64,000 nt of DNA. It comes from Pseudomonas sp. CCI4.2. Its GTDB lineage: Bacteria > Pseudomonadota > Gammaproteobacteria > Pseudomonadales > Pseudomonadaceae. Positions 40,277 to 49,889 of this stretch are shown here, piece by piece. The stretch is from the NCBI RefSeq assembly GCF_034350045.1, contig NZ_CP133781.1:2944001-3008000 (forward strand), in the 5' to 3' direction. The translations under genes and the position numbers were made by a program. Positions within the stretch are counted from its first letter, which is position 1, and each line of letters opens with the position of its first letter. The notes beneath the pieces are model-generated. The model saw nothing but the letters and a program-made list of their open reading frames with translations, was not told the origin of the DNA and searched no databases.

Positions 40277-41580
40277 CGGTGCGTACCCTGGGCGACTGGC
40301 TCGCCTACCTTGAACAATTGCACCCTACGGCCATCGATATGGGGCTGGAGCGTTCGCAACAGGTGTCGCAAGCGCTGGGGTTGACCCGGCCCGCGCCCCG
40401 CGTCATCACGGTAACGGGTACGAATGGTAAAGGTTCTACCTGCGCATTTATCGCTTCATTGATCCAGGCGCAGGGTCTCAAAGTCGGTGTTTACAGCTCG
40501 CCGCATTTGCTGCGTTACAACGAGCGAGTGCAGGTGCAAGGCGTTGAAGCCACCGACGACGAATTGTGCGAGGCCTTTGCGGCGGTGGAAGCCGCTCGTG
40601 GCGACGTTTCCCTGACGTACTTTGAAATGGGCACGCTCGCGGCGTTCTGGCTATTTGAGCGCGCGGCGTTGGACGCGGTGGTGCTTGAAATAGGTCTCGG
40701 CGGCCGGTTGGATACGGTCAATATCGTTGACGCCGATCTGGCGCTGGTCACCAGCATTGGTGTCGATCACGCCGATTGGCTGGGTGATACCCGTGAGTCG
40801 GTCGCGTTCGAAAAAGCCGGAATCTTCCGTGAGGGCCGTCCCGTACTGTGTGGAGATATCGACCCTCCGGCGCCATTGCTCAATCGTGCCAAGGAACTCA
40901 ATTGCCCGTTTTTGTTGCGCGGCCGGGATTTCGATCTGGACGTTAGCGACAGCGTTTGGCAGTGGCGCGGGCATAACGCCCTCGGTCAATCCATCGAATT
41001 ACATGATTTGCCGCTGCTTGATCTGCCCATGGAAAACGCGGCGTTGGCATTGCAGGCCTATGCGCTGTTGGATCTGTCTTGGGACTTCGAAAAAATTCGC
41101 GCCGCCCTCAGCAGCACGCGAATGATCGGACGCCTTGATCGGCGCCAGATCAATTGGCACGGCAAGTCGCTGAAGCTGATGCTGGATGTGGGTCATAACC
41201 CGCATGCGGCGCATTACCTGGCCCAGCGTCTGGCCGCACGCCCCGTTAGCGGCAAGCGTTTGGCGGTGTTCGGCTTGCTCTCGGACAAAGACCTGGCCGG
41301 TGTGCTGACCGAGCTGACCTCCAGTGTTCAGGCGTGGGCTGTCGCGCCGCTGCCAACGCCACGCAGTTATGCGGTAAGTGACGTGCAAGCGGCGTTACAG
41401 AACCTTGGCGCGAACGTAACGTCTTATTCAAGCATTGCGCTGGCCTTGGATGCGCAGTGTGCCAACGCGACGGCTGAAGATGAAATTCTGCTGTTCGGAT
41501 CTTTTTATTCTGTTGCCGAGGGCCTGGAATGGCTGGCCCGGCACGCCAAGGAGGAAGTCGCAAATGGCTTTGCTGGATAA
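40273..41580 (+). CDS. folC: bifunctional folylpolyglutamate / dihydrofolate synthase
   Basis: Adds glutamate to dihydropteroate and to folates. The 435 residues contain the P-loop [15 protein letters not shown] near 50-64, [13 protein letters not shown] and [20 protein letters not shown], then [16 protein letters not shown] overlap with accD. The SPOR gene starts inside its 3' end. Confidence 0.95.
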   Translation: MTVRTLGDWLAYLEQLHPTAIDMGLERSQQVSQALGLTRPAPRVITVTGTNGKGSTCAFIASLIQAQGLKVGVYSSPHLLRYNERVQVQGVEATDDELCEAFAAVEAARGDVSLTYFEMGTLAAFWLFERAALDAVVLEIGLGGRLDTVNIVDADLALVTSIGVDHADWLGDTRESVAFEKAGIFREGRPVLCGDIDPPAPLLNRAKELNCPFLLRGRDFDLDVSDSVWQWRGHNALGQSIELHDLPLLDLPMENAALALQAYALLDLSWDFEKIRAALSSTRMIGRLDRRQINWHGKSLKLMLDVGHNPHAAHYLAQRLAARPVSGKRLAVFGLLSDKDLAGVLTELTSSVQAWAVAPLPTPRSYAVSDVQAALQNLGANVTSYSSIALALDAQCANATAEDEILLFGSFYSVAEGLEWLARHAKEEVANGFAG

Positions 41581-42205
41581 CGTGTTCAAGCAGCGAATGG
41601 TGGGTGCACTGGTGCTGATCGCATTGGCGGTGATCTTCTTGCCCATGCTGTTTTCACGTCAGGACGAAACTCGTCGCGTACACGTCGATGTGCCGTCTAC
41701 GCCACAAGCGCCGACGACGACCCAAATCAAGGTTGATCCGGTGTCGGTCCCAGAGCCGCAAGCTTTGCCACAGGAGCCTGTGCCTAGCGATGAAGAGCTG
41801 GCCCGTTCGCCGGCCCAAACCGCAGCGACGCCAGTGGTGCAACCCTCGCCGACGCCCGCCCCTGTTTCGAGGTCCCAGACGACTGTCGCCAAAGCTGCGC
41901 CTGCAACGCCTGCGGCCCCGGCCAAGCCTGCGGCGGCAGACACCAGCCACATCGATGTCAATGGCCTGTCGGTCAGTTGGTCGGTGCAGTTAGCCAGCTT
42001 GTCCAATCGTGACAGCGCCGATGCGATGCAGAAAACGCTGCGGGCTCAAGGTTACAACGCATATATTCGCTCTTCTGACGGCATGAATCGCGTATTTGTG
42101 GGGCCGTTGATTGAGCGCGCCGAAGCGGATCGATTGCGCGATCAGCTGGGAAAACAGCAGAAACTCAAAGGTTTTGTGGTGCGCTTCCAGCCTGAGCGTA
42201 ACTAA
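41564..42205 (+). CDS. SPOR-domain inner-membrane protein (DedD-like)
   Basis: A 213-residue protein with a short cytoplasmic start ([12 protein letters not shown]), one membrane helix (VGALVLIALAVIFLPMLF), a Pro/Ala/Thr-rich periplasmic linker and a C-terminal SPOR domain (about 140-213, WSVQLASLSNRDSADAMQKT). SPOR domains bind denuded glycan at the division septum. It overlaps the folC stop by 17 bp, in the folC-dedD-cvpA-purF order seen also in E. coli. Confidence 0.88.
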   Translation: MALLDNVFKQRMVGALVLIALAVIFLPMLFSRQDETRRVHVDVPSTPQAPTTTQIKVDPVSVPEPQALPQEPVPSDEELARSPAQTAATPVVQPSPTPAPVSRSQTTVAKAAPATPAAPAKPAAADTSHIDVNGLSVSWSVQLASLSNRDSADAMQKTLRAQGYNAYIRSSDGMNRVFVGPLIERAEADRLRDQLGKQQKLKGFVVRFQPERN

Positions 42206-42242
42206 GTAATGGGTCTAATCGCGTCCCGTCGGTAATCGCTGC

Positions 42243-42271
42243 TTACCGGCGGGCAAGCGCTCTGCTAAAAT
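42243..42271 (+). promoter_or_regulatory. candidate cvpA-purF promoter
   Basis: TTACCG (42243-42248), a 17-bp spacer and TAAAAT (42266-42271) preceded by TGC, an extended -10. The leader to the GTG of cvpA would be about 25 bases. Confidence 0.6.
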
Positions 42272-42301
42272 GCGCCGCCTTATCTGTCTGCAGGCTGCAA
42301 C

Positions 42302-42856
42302 GTGCCATTTACTCCGGTTGATTGGGCGATCATCGCGATCATCGCCATCTCCGCTTTGATTAGTTTGAAGCGCGGCTTCGTCAAGGAAGCATTGTCGCTG
42401 CTCACCTGGATCATCGCCGGTGCCGTTGCCTGGATGTTCGGCGGGTCGCTTTCGCAGTACCTTGTGACGTATATCGAAACACCTTCAGCACGCGTAATCG
42501 CGGGCTGCACCATCCTTTTTGTCGCCACCTTACTGGTAGGCGCCATGGTCAATTTTCTTATCGGCGAACTGATTCGCGTCACCGGGCTTTCCGGGACCGA
42601 TCGTTTTCTGGGCATGGTCTTCGGCGCTGCGCGCGGGGGCTTGCTGGTGGTTGTAGCGGCAGGGCTGTTGAGCCTGGGGCCGGTACAGCAAGATCAATGG
42701 TGGCAGCAGTCGAAACTGCTGCCACAATTTCTATTGGTCGCGGACTGGTCGAAAAACCTGATTCTGGGTTTCTCCAGTAAGTGGCTAGCCAGCGGTATCA
42801 GCCTGCCGGTTGATCTGCCGTTCAAGGATCACCTCTTACCGTCTGCAAAGCCGTAA
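42302..42856 (+). CDS. cvpA: CvpA-family membrane protein
   Basis: A 184-residue protein with four predicted membrane helices, beginning MPFTPVDWAIIAIIAISALISLKRGFVKE, as in CvpA, which E. coli needs for colicin V production and envelope-stress resistance. GTG start at 42302. It stands before purF as in many proteobacteria. Confidence 0.9.
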   Translation: MPFTPVDWAIIAIIAISALISLKRGFVKEALSLLTWIIAGAVAWMFGGSLSQYLVTYIETPSARVIAGCTILFVATLLVGAMVNFLIGELIRVTGLSGTDRFLGMVFGAARGGLLVVVAAGLLSLGPVQQDQWWQQSKLLPQFLLVADWSKNLILGFSSKWLASGISLPVDLPFKDHLLPSAKP

Positions 42857-42901
42857 GAAGTGCCCGGTATTTCCCGTTTCACTCAGTAGGGGTTGTGTCG
42901 C

Positions 42902-44407
42902 ATGTGTGGCATCGTCGGTATCGTCGGCAAGTCGAACGTCAATCAGGCGCTGTATGACGCGCTAACCGTCCTCCAGCACCGCGGCCAGGACGCTGCCGGT
43001 ATTGTAACCAGCCACGGCGGCCGGTTATTCCTGCGCAAGGACAATGGGCTGGTCCGTGATGTGTTCCACCAGCGCCATATGCAGCGCTTGGTCGGCCACA
43101 TGGGCATCGGCCATGTGCGCTATCCCACGGCGGGCAGCTCGACGTCGGCCGAAGCTCAACCGTTTTATGTGAACTCTCCATACGGCATCACGTTGGCCCA
43201 CAACGGCAACCTGACCAACGTCGAGCAGTTGGCCAAGGAGATTTACGAATCTGACCTGCGCCATGTCAACACCAACTCCGACTCGGAAGTTTTGCTCAAC
43301 ATTTTCGCCCACGAACTGGCCCAGCGCGGCAAGCTGCAACCGACTGAAGAAGACGTGTTTGCTGCCGTAAGCGACGTGCACCACCGTTGTCGTGGCGGTT
43401 ACGCCGTGGTTGCGATGATCACCGGTTATGGCATCGTCGGCTTCCGTGACCCGGACGCCATCCGTCCGATCGTCTTCGGTCAGCGTCATACCGACGGCGG
43501 CGTCGAATACATGATCGCCTCGGAAAGCGTGGCGCTGGACGTCCTCGGCTTCACCCTGATCCGCGATCTGGCGCCGGGCGAAGCGGTTTACATCACTGAA
43601 GACGGCAAGCTGCACACCCGTCAGTGCGCCAAAAATCCGAAATACTCACCGTGCATTTTCGAACACGTGTACCTGGCGCGTCCGGATTCGATCATCGATG
43701 GTATTTCGGTTTATAAGGCGCGTCTGCGCATGGGCGAGCGATTGGCAGACAAAATCCTTCGTGAGCGTCCTCAACACGACATCGACGTTGTGATCCCGAT
43801 TCCAGACACCAGCCGCACCGCTGCGCTGGAACTGGCGAATCACTTGGGTGTGAAATTCCGCGAAGGTTTTGTCAAAAACCGCTACATCGGTCGCACATTC
43901 ATCATGCCGGGGCAGGCCGCACGGAAAAAATCCGTACGCCAGAAGCTCAACGCTATTGAGCTGGAATTTCGCGGTAAAAACGTGATGCTGGTGGATGACT
44001 CCATTGTGCGTGGCACTACGTGCAAGCAGATCATTCAGATGGCCCGGGAAGCGGGCGCCAAGAATGTCTATTTCTGCTCGGCGGCACCTGCTGTTCGCTA
44101 CCCGAACGTTTATGGTATCGACATGCCGAGCGCTCACGAGTTGATTGCGCATAACCGCACCACCCAGGACGTGGCCGATCTGATCGGTGCTGACTGGTTG
44201 ATCTATCAGGACTTAAGCGACCTGATCGAAGCGGTAGGCGGCGGCAAGGTTAAAATCGATAGTTTCGATTGCTCGGTGTTCAATGGCGAGTACGTCACGG
44301 GCGATATCGACGAGCTCTACCTGAATAAGATTGAGCAGGCGCGTAACGATGCGTCCAAGGTCAAGACCCAAGCGGTCAGCGCCATTATCGATCTGTACAA
44401 CAACTAA
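42902..44407 (+). CDS. purF: amidophosphoribosyltransferase
   Basis: Committed step of purine synthesis, making phosphoribosylamine from PRPP and glutamine. The 501 residues begin MCGIVGIVG, and Cys2 is the glutaminase nucleophile after Met removal. The PRPP loop is [18 protein letters not shown] near 360-377. The ATG at 42902 must be the true start, because the in-frame start at 42893 would bury Cys2. Confidence 0.97.
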   Translation: MCGIVGIVGKSNVNQALYDALTVLQHRGQDAAGIVTSHGGRLFLRKDNGLVRDVFHQRHMQRLVGHMGIGHVRYPTAGSSTSAEAQPFYVNSPYGITLAHNGNLTNVEQLAKEIYESDLRHVNTNSDSEVLLNIFAHELAQRGKLQPTEEDVFAAVSDVHHRCRGGYAVVAMITGYGIVGFRDPDAIRPIVFGQRHTDGGVEYMIASESVALDVLGFTLIRDLAPGEAVYITEDGKLHTRQCAKNPKYSPCIFEHVYLARPDSIIDGISVYKARLRMGERLADKILRERPQHDIDVVIPIPDTSRTAALELANHLGVKFREGFVKNRYIGRTFIMPGQAARKKSVRQKLNAIELEFRGKNVMLVDDSIVRGTTCKQIIQMAREAGAKNVYFCSAAPAVRYPNVYGIDMPSAHELIAHNRTTQDVADLIGADWLIYQDLSDLIEAVGGGKVKIDSFDCSVFNGEYVTGDIDELYLNKIEQARNDASKVKTQAVSAIIDLYNN

Positions 44408-44420
44408 AGGAGTAGGCGGC

Positions 44421-45632
44421 ATGACTCACGAATGGGATGCCGGTCGGCTAGACAGTGATCTCGACGGCGTGGGTTTCGACACCCTCGCTGTGCGTGCGGG
44501 TCAGCATCGCACGCCGGAAGGTGAGCATGGGGACCCGATGTTTTTCACCTCCAGCTATGTGTTTCGCAGTGCCGCAGACGCAGCGGCACGGTTCTCGGGC
44601 GAAGTGCCGGGCAACGTCTACTCGCGCTACACCAATCCGACCGTGCGTTCCTTCGAAGAGCGCATCGCGGCCCTTGAGGGCGCTGAACAAGCAGTTGCGA
44701 CAGCGACGGGTATGGCAGCCATTCTGGCCATCGTCATGAGCCTGTGCAGCGCTGGCGATCATGTGCTGGTGTCGCGCAGTGTCTTCGGTTCGACCATTAG
44801 CTTGTTCGAGAAGTACTTCAAGCGCTTTGGCATTGAAGTGGATTACGTCCCGCTGGCTGATGTGTCCGGCTGGAACGCAGCCATCAAGGCCAACACCAAA
44901 TTGCTGTTCGTCGAATCACCGTCCAATCCGTTGGCCGAGTTGGTGGACATCGCCGCGTTGGCCGAAGTCGCCCACGCCAAAGGTACGATGTTGGTGGTCG
45001 ATAACTGCTTCTGTACGCCGGCACTGCAACAGCCACTGCTGCTGGGTGCTGACATCGTGATGCACTCGGCCACCAAATTCATCGATGGCCAAGGCCGTTG
45101 CATGGGTGGGGTGGTTGCCGGTCGCACCGAGCAAATGAAGGAAGTGGTCGGTTTCCTGCGTACCGCTGGGCCGACGTTAAGCCCGTTCAATGCCTGGATT
45201 TTCCTCAAAGGGCTGGAGACTTTGAACCTGCGCATGCGGGCTCACTGCGCCAGCGCGCTGCTATTGGCCGAATGGCTTGAGCAACAAGACGGCATCGAAA
45301 AAGTCCACTACGCGGGCCTTCAAAGCCATCCGCAGCATGAGTTGGCCAAGCGTCAGCAAAAGGGCTTTGGTGCGGTGGTCAGCTTTGAAGTCAAAGGCGG
45401 CAAAGAGGGTGCCTGGCGCTTTATCGATGCTACGCGGCTGATTTCGATCACGGCCAACTTGGGCGACACTAAAACCACCATTACCCACCCAAGTACTACT
45501 TCCCACGGACGCTTGGCGCCACAAGAGCGTGCAGCGGCCGGTATTCTAGACAGCTTGATCAGGGTTGCGGTTGGCCTTGAAGACGTTGCCGATCTGCAGG
45601 CTGATCTGGCGCGTGGTCTGGCGGCGTTGTGA
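44421..45632 (+). CDS. metZ: O-succinylhomoserine sulfhydrylase
   Basis: Direct sulfhydrylation of O-succinylhomoserine to homocysteine, the main methionine route in pseudomonads. The 403-residue Cys/Met-metabolism PLP enzyme has the PLP lysine in [16 protein letters not shown] near 216, and [26 protein letters not shown] lies before the ATG at 44421. Only 13 bp from purF, and overlapping the next gene. Confidence 0.94.
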   Translation: MTHEWDAGRLDSDLDGVGFDTLAVRAGQHRTPEGEHGDPMFFTSSYVFRSAADAAARFSGEVPGNVYSRYTNPTVRSFEERIAALEGAEQAVATATGMAAILAIVMSLCSAGDHVLVSRSVFGSTISLFEKYFKRFGIEVDYVPLADVSGWNAAIKANTKLLFVESPSNPLAELVDIAALAEVAHAKGTMLVVDNCFCTPALQQPLLLGADIVMHSATKFIDGQGRCMGGVVAGRTEQMKEVVGFLRTAGPTLSPFNAWIFLKGLETLNLRMRAHCASALLLAEWLEQQDGIEKVHYAGLQSHPQHELAKRQQKGFGAVVSFEVKGGKEGAWRFIDATRLISITANLGDTKTTITHPSTTSHGRLAPQERAAAGILDSLIRVAVGLEDVADLQADLARGLAAL

Positions 45633-46417
45633 GTGATTGGGCCGTGCAAGCGACCAGTGCCAGTAATGGCAAGGTCGCTTTGGTCACGGGGGCGGCGCGG
45701 GGCATCGGTTTGGGCATCGCCGCGTGGCTGATTTCCGAAAACTGGCAGGTGGTCCTGACGGACCTTGACCGTGACCGCGGCGTGAAAGTGTCGCAGGTAC
45801 TGGGCGAGAACGCTTGGTTCATCGCCATGGACGTCGCCAGTGAAGAGCAAGTCAAAGCCGGGATAGCCGAAGTGCTTGGGCAGTTCGGCCGGCTTGACGC
45901 GTTGGTCTGCAACGCTGCGGTGGCTGACCCGCACAATACCATTCTTGAAACGCTGACCCTGTCGTACTGGAACCGCGTATTAGCGGTCAACCTCAGTGGA
46001 CCCATGTTATTGGCCAAACACTGCGCGCCCTACCTGCGTGCGCACGGTGGCGCCATCGTCAACTTGACCTCGACCCGAGCCGCGCAGTCTGAACCGGACA
46101 CGGAAGCTTACGCCGCGAGCAAGGGCGGCCTGTTGGCCCTTACGCACGCGTTGGCCATCAGCCTGGGGCCAGAGATCCGAGTCAACGCGGTCAGCCCCGG
46201 CTGGATCGATGCCCGCGACCCGTCGGTGCGTCGCGCAGAGCCGCTGTCGGACGCCGACCATGCTCAGCACCCGGCGGGCAGGGTAGGAACCGTCGAGGAC
46301 GTGGCGGCGATGGTGGCCTGGCTGCTGTCGAAAAACGCTGGCTTCGTCACGGGACAGGAATTTGTCGTCGACGGCGGGATGACGAAAAAGATGTCTTACA
46401 TCAGCGATAAGCCTTAA
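45629..46417 (+). CDS. short-chain dehydrogenase/reductase
   Basis: A 262-residue SDR with the cofactor motif [13 protein letters not shown] and NAAVADP. The catalytic set is [22 protein letters not shown] (Tyr and Lys spaced YxxxK) and the C-terminal [14 protein letters not shown]. The substrate is unknown. The GTG start at 45629 overlaps the metZ stop by 4 bp, so it is translationally coupled to metZ. The same pair occurs in P. aeruginosa, from memory. Confidence 0.88.
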   Translation: MSDWAVQATSASNGKVALVTGAARGIGLGIAAWLISENWQVVLTDLDRDRGVKVSQVLGENAWFIAMDVASEEQVKAGIAEVLGQFGRLDALVCNAAVADPHNTILETLTLSYWNRVLAVNLSGPMLLAKHCAPYLRAHGGAIVNLTSTRAAQSEPDTEAYAASKGGLLALTHALAISLGPEIRVNAVSPGWIDARDPSVRRAEPLSDADHAQHPAGRVGTVEDVAAMVAWLLSKNAGFVTGQEFVVDGGMTKKMSYISDKP

Positions 46418-46504
46418 GTGACAAGCTGCAAGCTTCACGCGGTAAGCAGCAAGCTAGAAGCAGAGTGCGTCCTGCTTTTAACTTGCCGCTTGAGGCTTGT
46501 CACT
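46417..46504. repeat. 88-bp imperfect palindrome
   Basis: The ends AGTGACAAGC (46417-46426) and GCTTGTCACT (46495-46504) are exact inverted repeats. The interior arms (CAAGCTGCAAGC, GCTAGAAGCAG / CTGCTTTTAACTTG) also match imperfectly, so the RNA could form a long hairpin. It is unlike the GTAGGAGCC REP family. It lies just after the SDR stop and could also end that transcript. Confidence 0.7.
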
Positions 46505-46550
46505 GGAAGCTGGTTTCAGGCTGATTTCAAAAAAAACTTCAACGGGGCTA

Positions 46551-46579
46551 TTGACTTAGGTTCGATACCCACGTAAATT
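46551..46579 (+). promoter_or_regulatory. promoter of the tRNA cluster
   Basis: -35 TTGACT (46551-46556), a 17-bp spacer and -10 TAAATT (46574-46579), followed by a G/C-rich discriminator TCGCGGCC typical of stringently controlled stable-RNA promoters. The first tRNA begins about 15 bases past the expected start. Confidence 0.8.
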
Positions 46580-46600
46580 TCGCGGCCTCAACGAAGCAAA

Positions 46601-46676
46601 GGGTGATTAGCTCAGCTGGGAGAGCAGCTGCCTTACAAGCAGCGGGTCGGCGGTTCGATCCCGTCATCACCCACCA
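46601..46676 (+). tRNA. tRNA-Val (anticodon TAC)
   Basis: 76 bases with acceptor GGGTGAT / ATCACCC, discriminator A and an encoded CCA. The anticodon loop CTTACAA has TAC at 46634-46636. The T arm GGTTCGATCC is standard. No base-pair defects are seen in the acceptor stem. Confidence 0.97.
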
Positions 46677-46722
46677 CTTCTTGAGGCTTTCGCAAGAAAG
46701 CTGGATGAAAATCCAACAATGC

Positions 46723-46799
46723 GCAGCGGTAGTTCAGTCGGTTAGAATACCGGCCTGTCACGCCGGGGGTCGCGGGTTCGAGTCCCGTCCGCTGCGCCA
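46723..46799 (+). tRNA. tRNA-Asp (anticodon GTC), first copy
   Basis: 77 bases with acceptor GCAGCGG / CCGCTGC, discriminator G and an encoded CCA. The anticodon loop CTGTCAC has GTC at 46757-46759. Identical to the second copy. Confidence 0.97.
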
Positions 46800-46930
46800 T
46801 ATTTTTCAGATCGGCTTGTACGGTCTGAGACTGGAACGCTCACAGAGCGGTCCTTTTAGGGTTTCACTGAAGCAGGCACTCGAAGGCCTGTTTCGAAAAA
46901 GGGTACATCGGATGCAAGTCCGAGCAACAC

Positions 46931-47007
46931 GCAGCGGTAGTTCAGTCGGTTAGAATACCGGCCTGTCACGCCGGGGGTCGCGGGTTCGAGTCCCGTCCGC
47001 TGCGCCA
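46931..47007 (+). tRNA. tRNA-Asp (anticodon GTC), second copy
   Basis: Base-for-base the same as the copy at 46723, with anticodon GTC at 46965-46967 and an encoded CCA. The 131-bp spacer between them is unrelated to the sequence before the first copy, so the duplication covers only the tRNA. Confidence 0.97.
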
Positions 47008-47047
47008 TACATGTGTTGAGGGTTCATTCGTGAGCCATCGATGCGCT

Positions 47048-47076
47048 GAAAAGCCCGCCTAGTGCGGGTTTTTTAG
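47048..47076 (+). terminator. rho-independent terminator of the tRNA cluster
   Basis: AAAAGCCCGC and GCGGGTTTTTT pair around a CTAGT loop, followed by TAG. It lies about 40 bases past the last tRNA. Confidence 0.88.
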
Positions 47077-47237
47077 TTTCCGTGATTTGTATTCCGACCG
47101 ACACGGACATTGCTGTGTAGAATCCCAACCGTCAGCCAGGATCGACCGTGTTTCCGAACGGCGTTGATCACGCGCCAACCTTGATGCAGACTTACCCCCG
47201 CGTTTCAGATCTACAGTTTTTTCTCCCAGGATTTTGA

Positions 47238-48137
47238 ATGTCTAAATTACCGCGCTTTCGTACCGCATGCTGGGCCACGGCCCTGCTGGCCGCCGCAGGC
47301 TGCTCATCGCCCAAACAGGCGGTGTATGAGCATGAAAATTTCGACGATTCGGGGACGTTTTCAAGAACTTACCCAGTCTCCGACGCTGCCTCCTGCGAGG
47401 CGGCGCGTCGAGCCTTGCTTAGCCAAGGCTACATCATCACCAGCAATGACCCGAAAGTGATCAGTGGGCACAAAAGCTTCCAGCAAACGGGCGAAACCCA
47501 CATGGAGATCAGCTTTAGCGTGGTCTGCGCAGCGGATGGTACGGCCAAAGGCGCCACGATGTTCGCCAACGCCCTGCAGGATCGCTATGCGCTGAAGAAG
47601 GTCAATAACTCCGCGAGCCTCGGTGTAGGCGTGCTGGGTTCGGTGTCGATGCCTATCGGGTCGACCGACGATTCCATGGTCAAGGTGGCCAGCGAGACGG
47701 TGGCATCACCCAAGTTCTATGACCGGTTCTTCGGGTTGGTGGAAAACTTCTTGCCGCCTGACGTGAAAAAAGCGGCGAACATCCCTGAGAAACCGAAAGC
47801 TGATCTGGGCATGCCTGAGCCTGTGGCTCACGCTGCGACGCCGGCAGCCGCGTTGGCTGAAAGCAAACCCGCCGCCCCCGTGCCTACTGCAGTAAAAGAG
47901 CCGGCCCCTGAAGCGGCGCCTGCGGCTGAAACCAGCGAGCCAGTTGCAGCGCCGGCTGAGCCTGCTGCGATCAAGGCAGAAGTCGTTACGCCAGCGCCGG
48001 TTCCTGCTCCAGCAGCGGAACCTGCGGCGACACCGGCCCCGACACCGGCCCCGACACCGACCCCGACCCTGACTCCAGACGCAGCGCCAGCATCAGTACC
48101 AACACCCGCTGCGACGGAAAAAACGACTACACCGTAA
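47238..48137 (+). CDS. DUF2242 lipoprotein
   Basis: A 299-residue lipoprotein with signal peptide and lipobox AAAGCS (cysteine about 22). A DUF2242 domain to about residue 180 has SCEAARRALLSQGYIITSND. A long Pro/Ala/Glu-rich tail then ends in repeated PTPAP units, encoded by ACACCGGCCCCG-type DNA repeats near 48031-48065. Function is unknown. It is convergent with ilvA. Confidence 0.85.
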   Translation: MSKLPRFRTACWATALLAAAGCSSPKQAVYEHENFDDSGTFSRTYPVSDAASCEAARRALLSQGYIITSNDPKVISGHKSFQQTGETHMEISFSVVCAADGTAKGATMFANALQDRYALKKVNNSASLGVGVLGSVSMPIGSTDDSMVKVASETVASPKFYDRFFGLVENFLPPDVKKAANIPEKPKADLGMPEPVAHAATPAAALAESKPAAPVPTAVKEPAPEAAPAAETSEPVAAPAEPAAIKAEVVTPAPVPAPAAEPAATPAPTPAPTPTPTLTPDAAPASVPTPAATEKTTTP

Positions 48138-48154
48138 ACGCAATGAGGGAAAAC

Positions 48155-48188
48155 AGCCGCTGAGACGTCATTGTCCAGCGGCTTTTTC
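48155..48188. terminator. terminator between the convergent DUF2242 and ilvA genes
   Basis: AGCCGCTG and CAGCGGCT form an 8-bp stem with TTTTT on the plus strand (48183-48187). The minus strand has only TTTT, so ilvA may be ended less efficiently. Confidence 0.8.
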
Positions 48189-48195
48189 ATGGGTG

Positions 48196-49734
48196 CTATC
48201 CAAGAAACATCGTGTACGCCGGGTTCTCGCTTTCATCCCAATGCGGATAGCCGATTTCCGCCAACGCCGCCGGAATCAGGTGCCGTTCGTCTTCCGGCAC
48301 CACCAAACCAGCGACAACACGACCGTCCGCCGCGCCGTGATTGCGGTAGTGGAACATCGAAATATTCCACTGCCCGCCGAGTTTGTTGAGGAAGTTGAAC
48401 AGCGCGCCCGGACGCTCTGGGAATTCGAAGCGCAACACCACTTCATCACTGACCCGTGCCGCGTGGCCGCCGACCATGTGCCGAATGTGCAGTTTCGCCA
48501 GCTCGTTATCGGTCAAGTCCAACACCGGAAAACCCTGCTCGGTCAGGCTGGCCAGCAGCGCGGCACGAGGGTCGGTGTCCGGGTGGGTTTGCACGCCAAC
48601 GAAGATGTGTGCTTCGCGGTCGGTGTGGTAGCGGTAGTTGAATTCGGTGATCTGGCGTTTGCCGATGGCTTCGCAGAACGCCTTGAAGCTGCCCGGCTTT
48701 TCGGGAATGGTCACGGCAATGATTGCTTCGCGGCCTTCGCCCAGCTCGGCACGCTCGGCCACGTGGCGCAGACGGTCGAAGTTGACGTTGGCACCCGAGT
48801 CGATGGCGACCAATGTTTGCCCGCTGACGCCGTACAGCTCGACGTATTTCTTGATCCCGGCCACGCCCAGCGCACCCGCAGGCTCGGTGATCGAGCGGGT
48901 ATCGTCGTAGATGTCCTTGATCGCCGCACAGATTTCATCGGTGCTGACGGTGATCACTTCGTCGACATAATCTTTGCAGATATCAAAGGTATGCTGGCCG
49001 ATCTGCGCCACCGCCACGCCGTCGGCGAACAATCCGACCTGGCTCAGCACCACGCGCTCACCCGCAGCCATCGCCGCTTGCAGGCAATTGGAATCGTCCG
49101 GTTCAACACCGATGACCTTGATGTCCGGGCGCAGGTACTTGACGTAGGCCGCGATGCCCGCGATCAAACCACCGCCGCCCACCGGTACGAAAATCGCGTC
49201 AAGACGGCCCGGCTGCTGACGCAGAATCTCCATCGCCACGGTGCCTTGTCCGGCGATGGTGTCGGGATCGTCGTATGGGTGAACGTAGACGTAGCCTTTT
49301 TCATCGACCAGTTTCAGCGAAAATGCCAGTGCTTCGGGGAACGAGTCGCCGTGCAACACCACGATGCCGCCCCGGGAGCGCACGCCTTCGACCTTGATCT
49401 CGGGGGTGGTTTTGGGCATGACGATGGTGGCTTTGACGCCCAGCACCTTGGCCGCCAATGCCAAGCCTTGCGCGTGATTGCCCGCCGACGCCGTGACTAC
49501 CCCGCGTGCCCGTTCGGTGTCGCTAAGCAGGGTGAGCTTGTTGTAAGCGCCGCGAATCTTGAACGAGAACACCGGCTGCAAGTCTTCGCGCTTGAGCAGC
49601 ACCGTGTTGCCGAGGCGCTCGGACAGCTGGCGGGCGGTCTGCAACGGAGTTTCTACGGCTACGTCGTAAACGCGCGAGGTGAGGATTTTTTTGACGTACT
49701 GCTTGAGCAGGTCGGGATCGCGGGGCGGTGACAT
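48196..49734 (-). CDS. ilvA: threonine ammonia-lyase, biosynthetic
   Basis: Deaminates threonine to 2-oxobutanoate, the committed step of isoleucine synthesis. The 512-residue protein has the PLP lysine in FSFKIRGAYNK (near residue 58), SAGNHAQGLALAA, the glycine loop VPVGGGGLIAG and two C-terminal ACT-like regulatory domains (about 330-400 and 425-500), the isoleucine-inhibited form. The start at 49734 (MSPPRDPDLL) has TTGGAG 6 bases upstream. The preceding 150 bases carry a leader peptide and attenuator. Confidence 0.95.
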   Translation of the reverse strand: MSPPRDPDLLKQYVKKILTSRVYDVAVETPLQTARQLSERLGNTVLLKREDLQPVFSFKIRGAYNKLTLLSDTERARGVVTASAGNHAQGLALAAKVLGVKATIVMPKTTPEIKVEGVRSRGGIVVLHGDSFPEALAFSLKLVDEKGYVYVHPYDDPDTIAGQGTVAMEILRQQPGRLDAIFVPVGGGGLIAGIAAYVKYLRPDIKVIGVEPDDSNCLQAAMAAGERVVLSQVGLFADGVAVAQIGQHTFDICKDYVDEVITVSTDEICAAIKDIYDDTRSITEPAGALGVAGIKKYVELYGVSGQTLVAIDSGANVNFDRLRHVAERAELGEGREAIIAVTIPEKPGSFKAFCEAIGKRQITEFNYRYHTDREAHIFVGVQTHPDTDPRAALLASLTEQGFPVLDLTDNELAKLHIRHMVGGHAARVSDEVVLRFEFPERPGALFNFLNKLGGQWNISMFHYRNHGAADGRVVAGLVVPEDERHLIPAALAEIGYPHWDESENPAYTMFLG

Positions 49735-49772
49735 GTCTGACTCCAAGTACGAGCTGTGTGGCCCAGGAGACA

Positions 49773-49800
49773 GAAGAAAAACCCGCCTCGTGTGCGGGTT
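49773..49800 (-). terminator. intrinsic terminator in the ilvA leader (attenuator)
   Basis: Minus-strand stem AACCCGC (49800-49794) with GCGGGTT (49786-49780), a 7-base loop and then TTTTTCTTC. It stands 39 bases before the ilvA start codon with no gene immediately upstream except a 21-codon leader, so its role must be premature termination. Confidence 0.85.
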
Positions 49801-49841
49801 GGGTGCAAACGTCAGCTAGCCCGCCAAGATAGGAATGGCGG
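49794..49841 (-). promoter_or_regulatory. alternative hairpins of the ilvA attenuator
   Basis: Segment 1 CCGCCA (49841-49836, just after the isoleucine codons) can pair with segment 2 TGGCGG (49826-49821). Segment 2 also offers GCGGG (49824-49820), which can pair with segment 3 CCCGC (49798-49794), the 5' arm of the terminator. The 1:2 and 2:3 pairings exclude each other, as do 2:3 and the terminator. The 2:3 core is short (5 G-C pairs). Confidence 0.75.
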
Positions 49842-49881
49842 TAATAATAATCTGGCCGACGAAGTGCTGAGTTGAATTCAT
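49816..49881 (-). CDS. ilvA leader peptide
   Basis: ATG at 49881 to TAG at 49818-49816 encodes 21 residues, MNSTQHFVGQ followed by IIITAIPILAG. Five isoleucine codons fall at positions 11, 12, 13, 16 and 18. The run of three ATT codons directly precedes segment 1 of the attenuator, and the stop codon lies beside segment 2. This is the layout of a classical amino-acid leader peptide. No Shine-Dalgarno is seen, and transcription probably begins right at the ATG. Confidence 0.8.
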   Translation of the reverse strand: MNSTQHFVGQIIITAIPILAG

Positions 49882-49889
49882 GGCCCGAA

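Noticed and set aside
46603..46953. Open frame running through the tRNA genes
   Set aside because: It covers tRNA-Val and both sides of tRNA-Asp, so it cannot be a real protein gene.
48193..49731. A 512-codon open frame opposite ilvA
   Set aside because: Exact shadow of ilvA in the antisense direction. The ilvA motifs are unambiguous.
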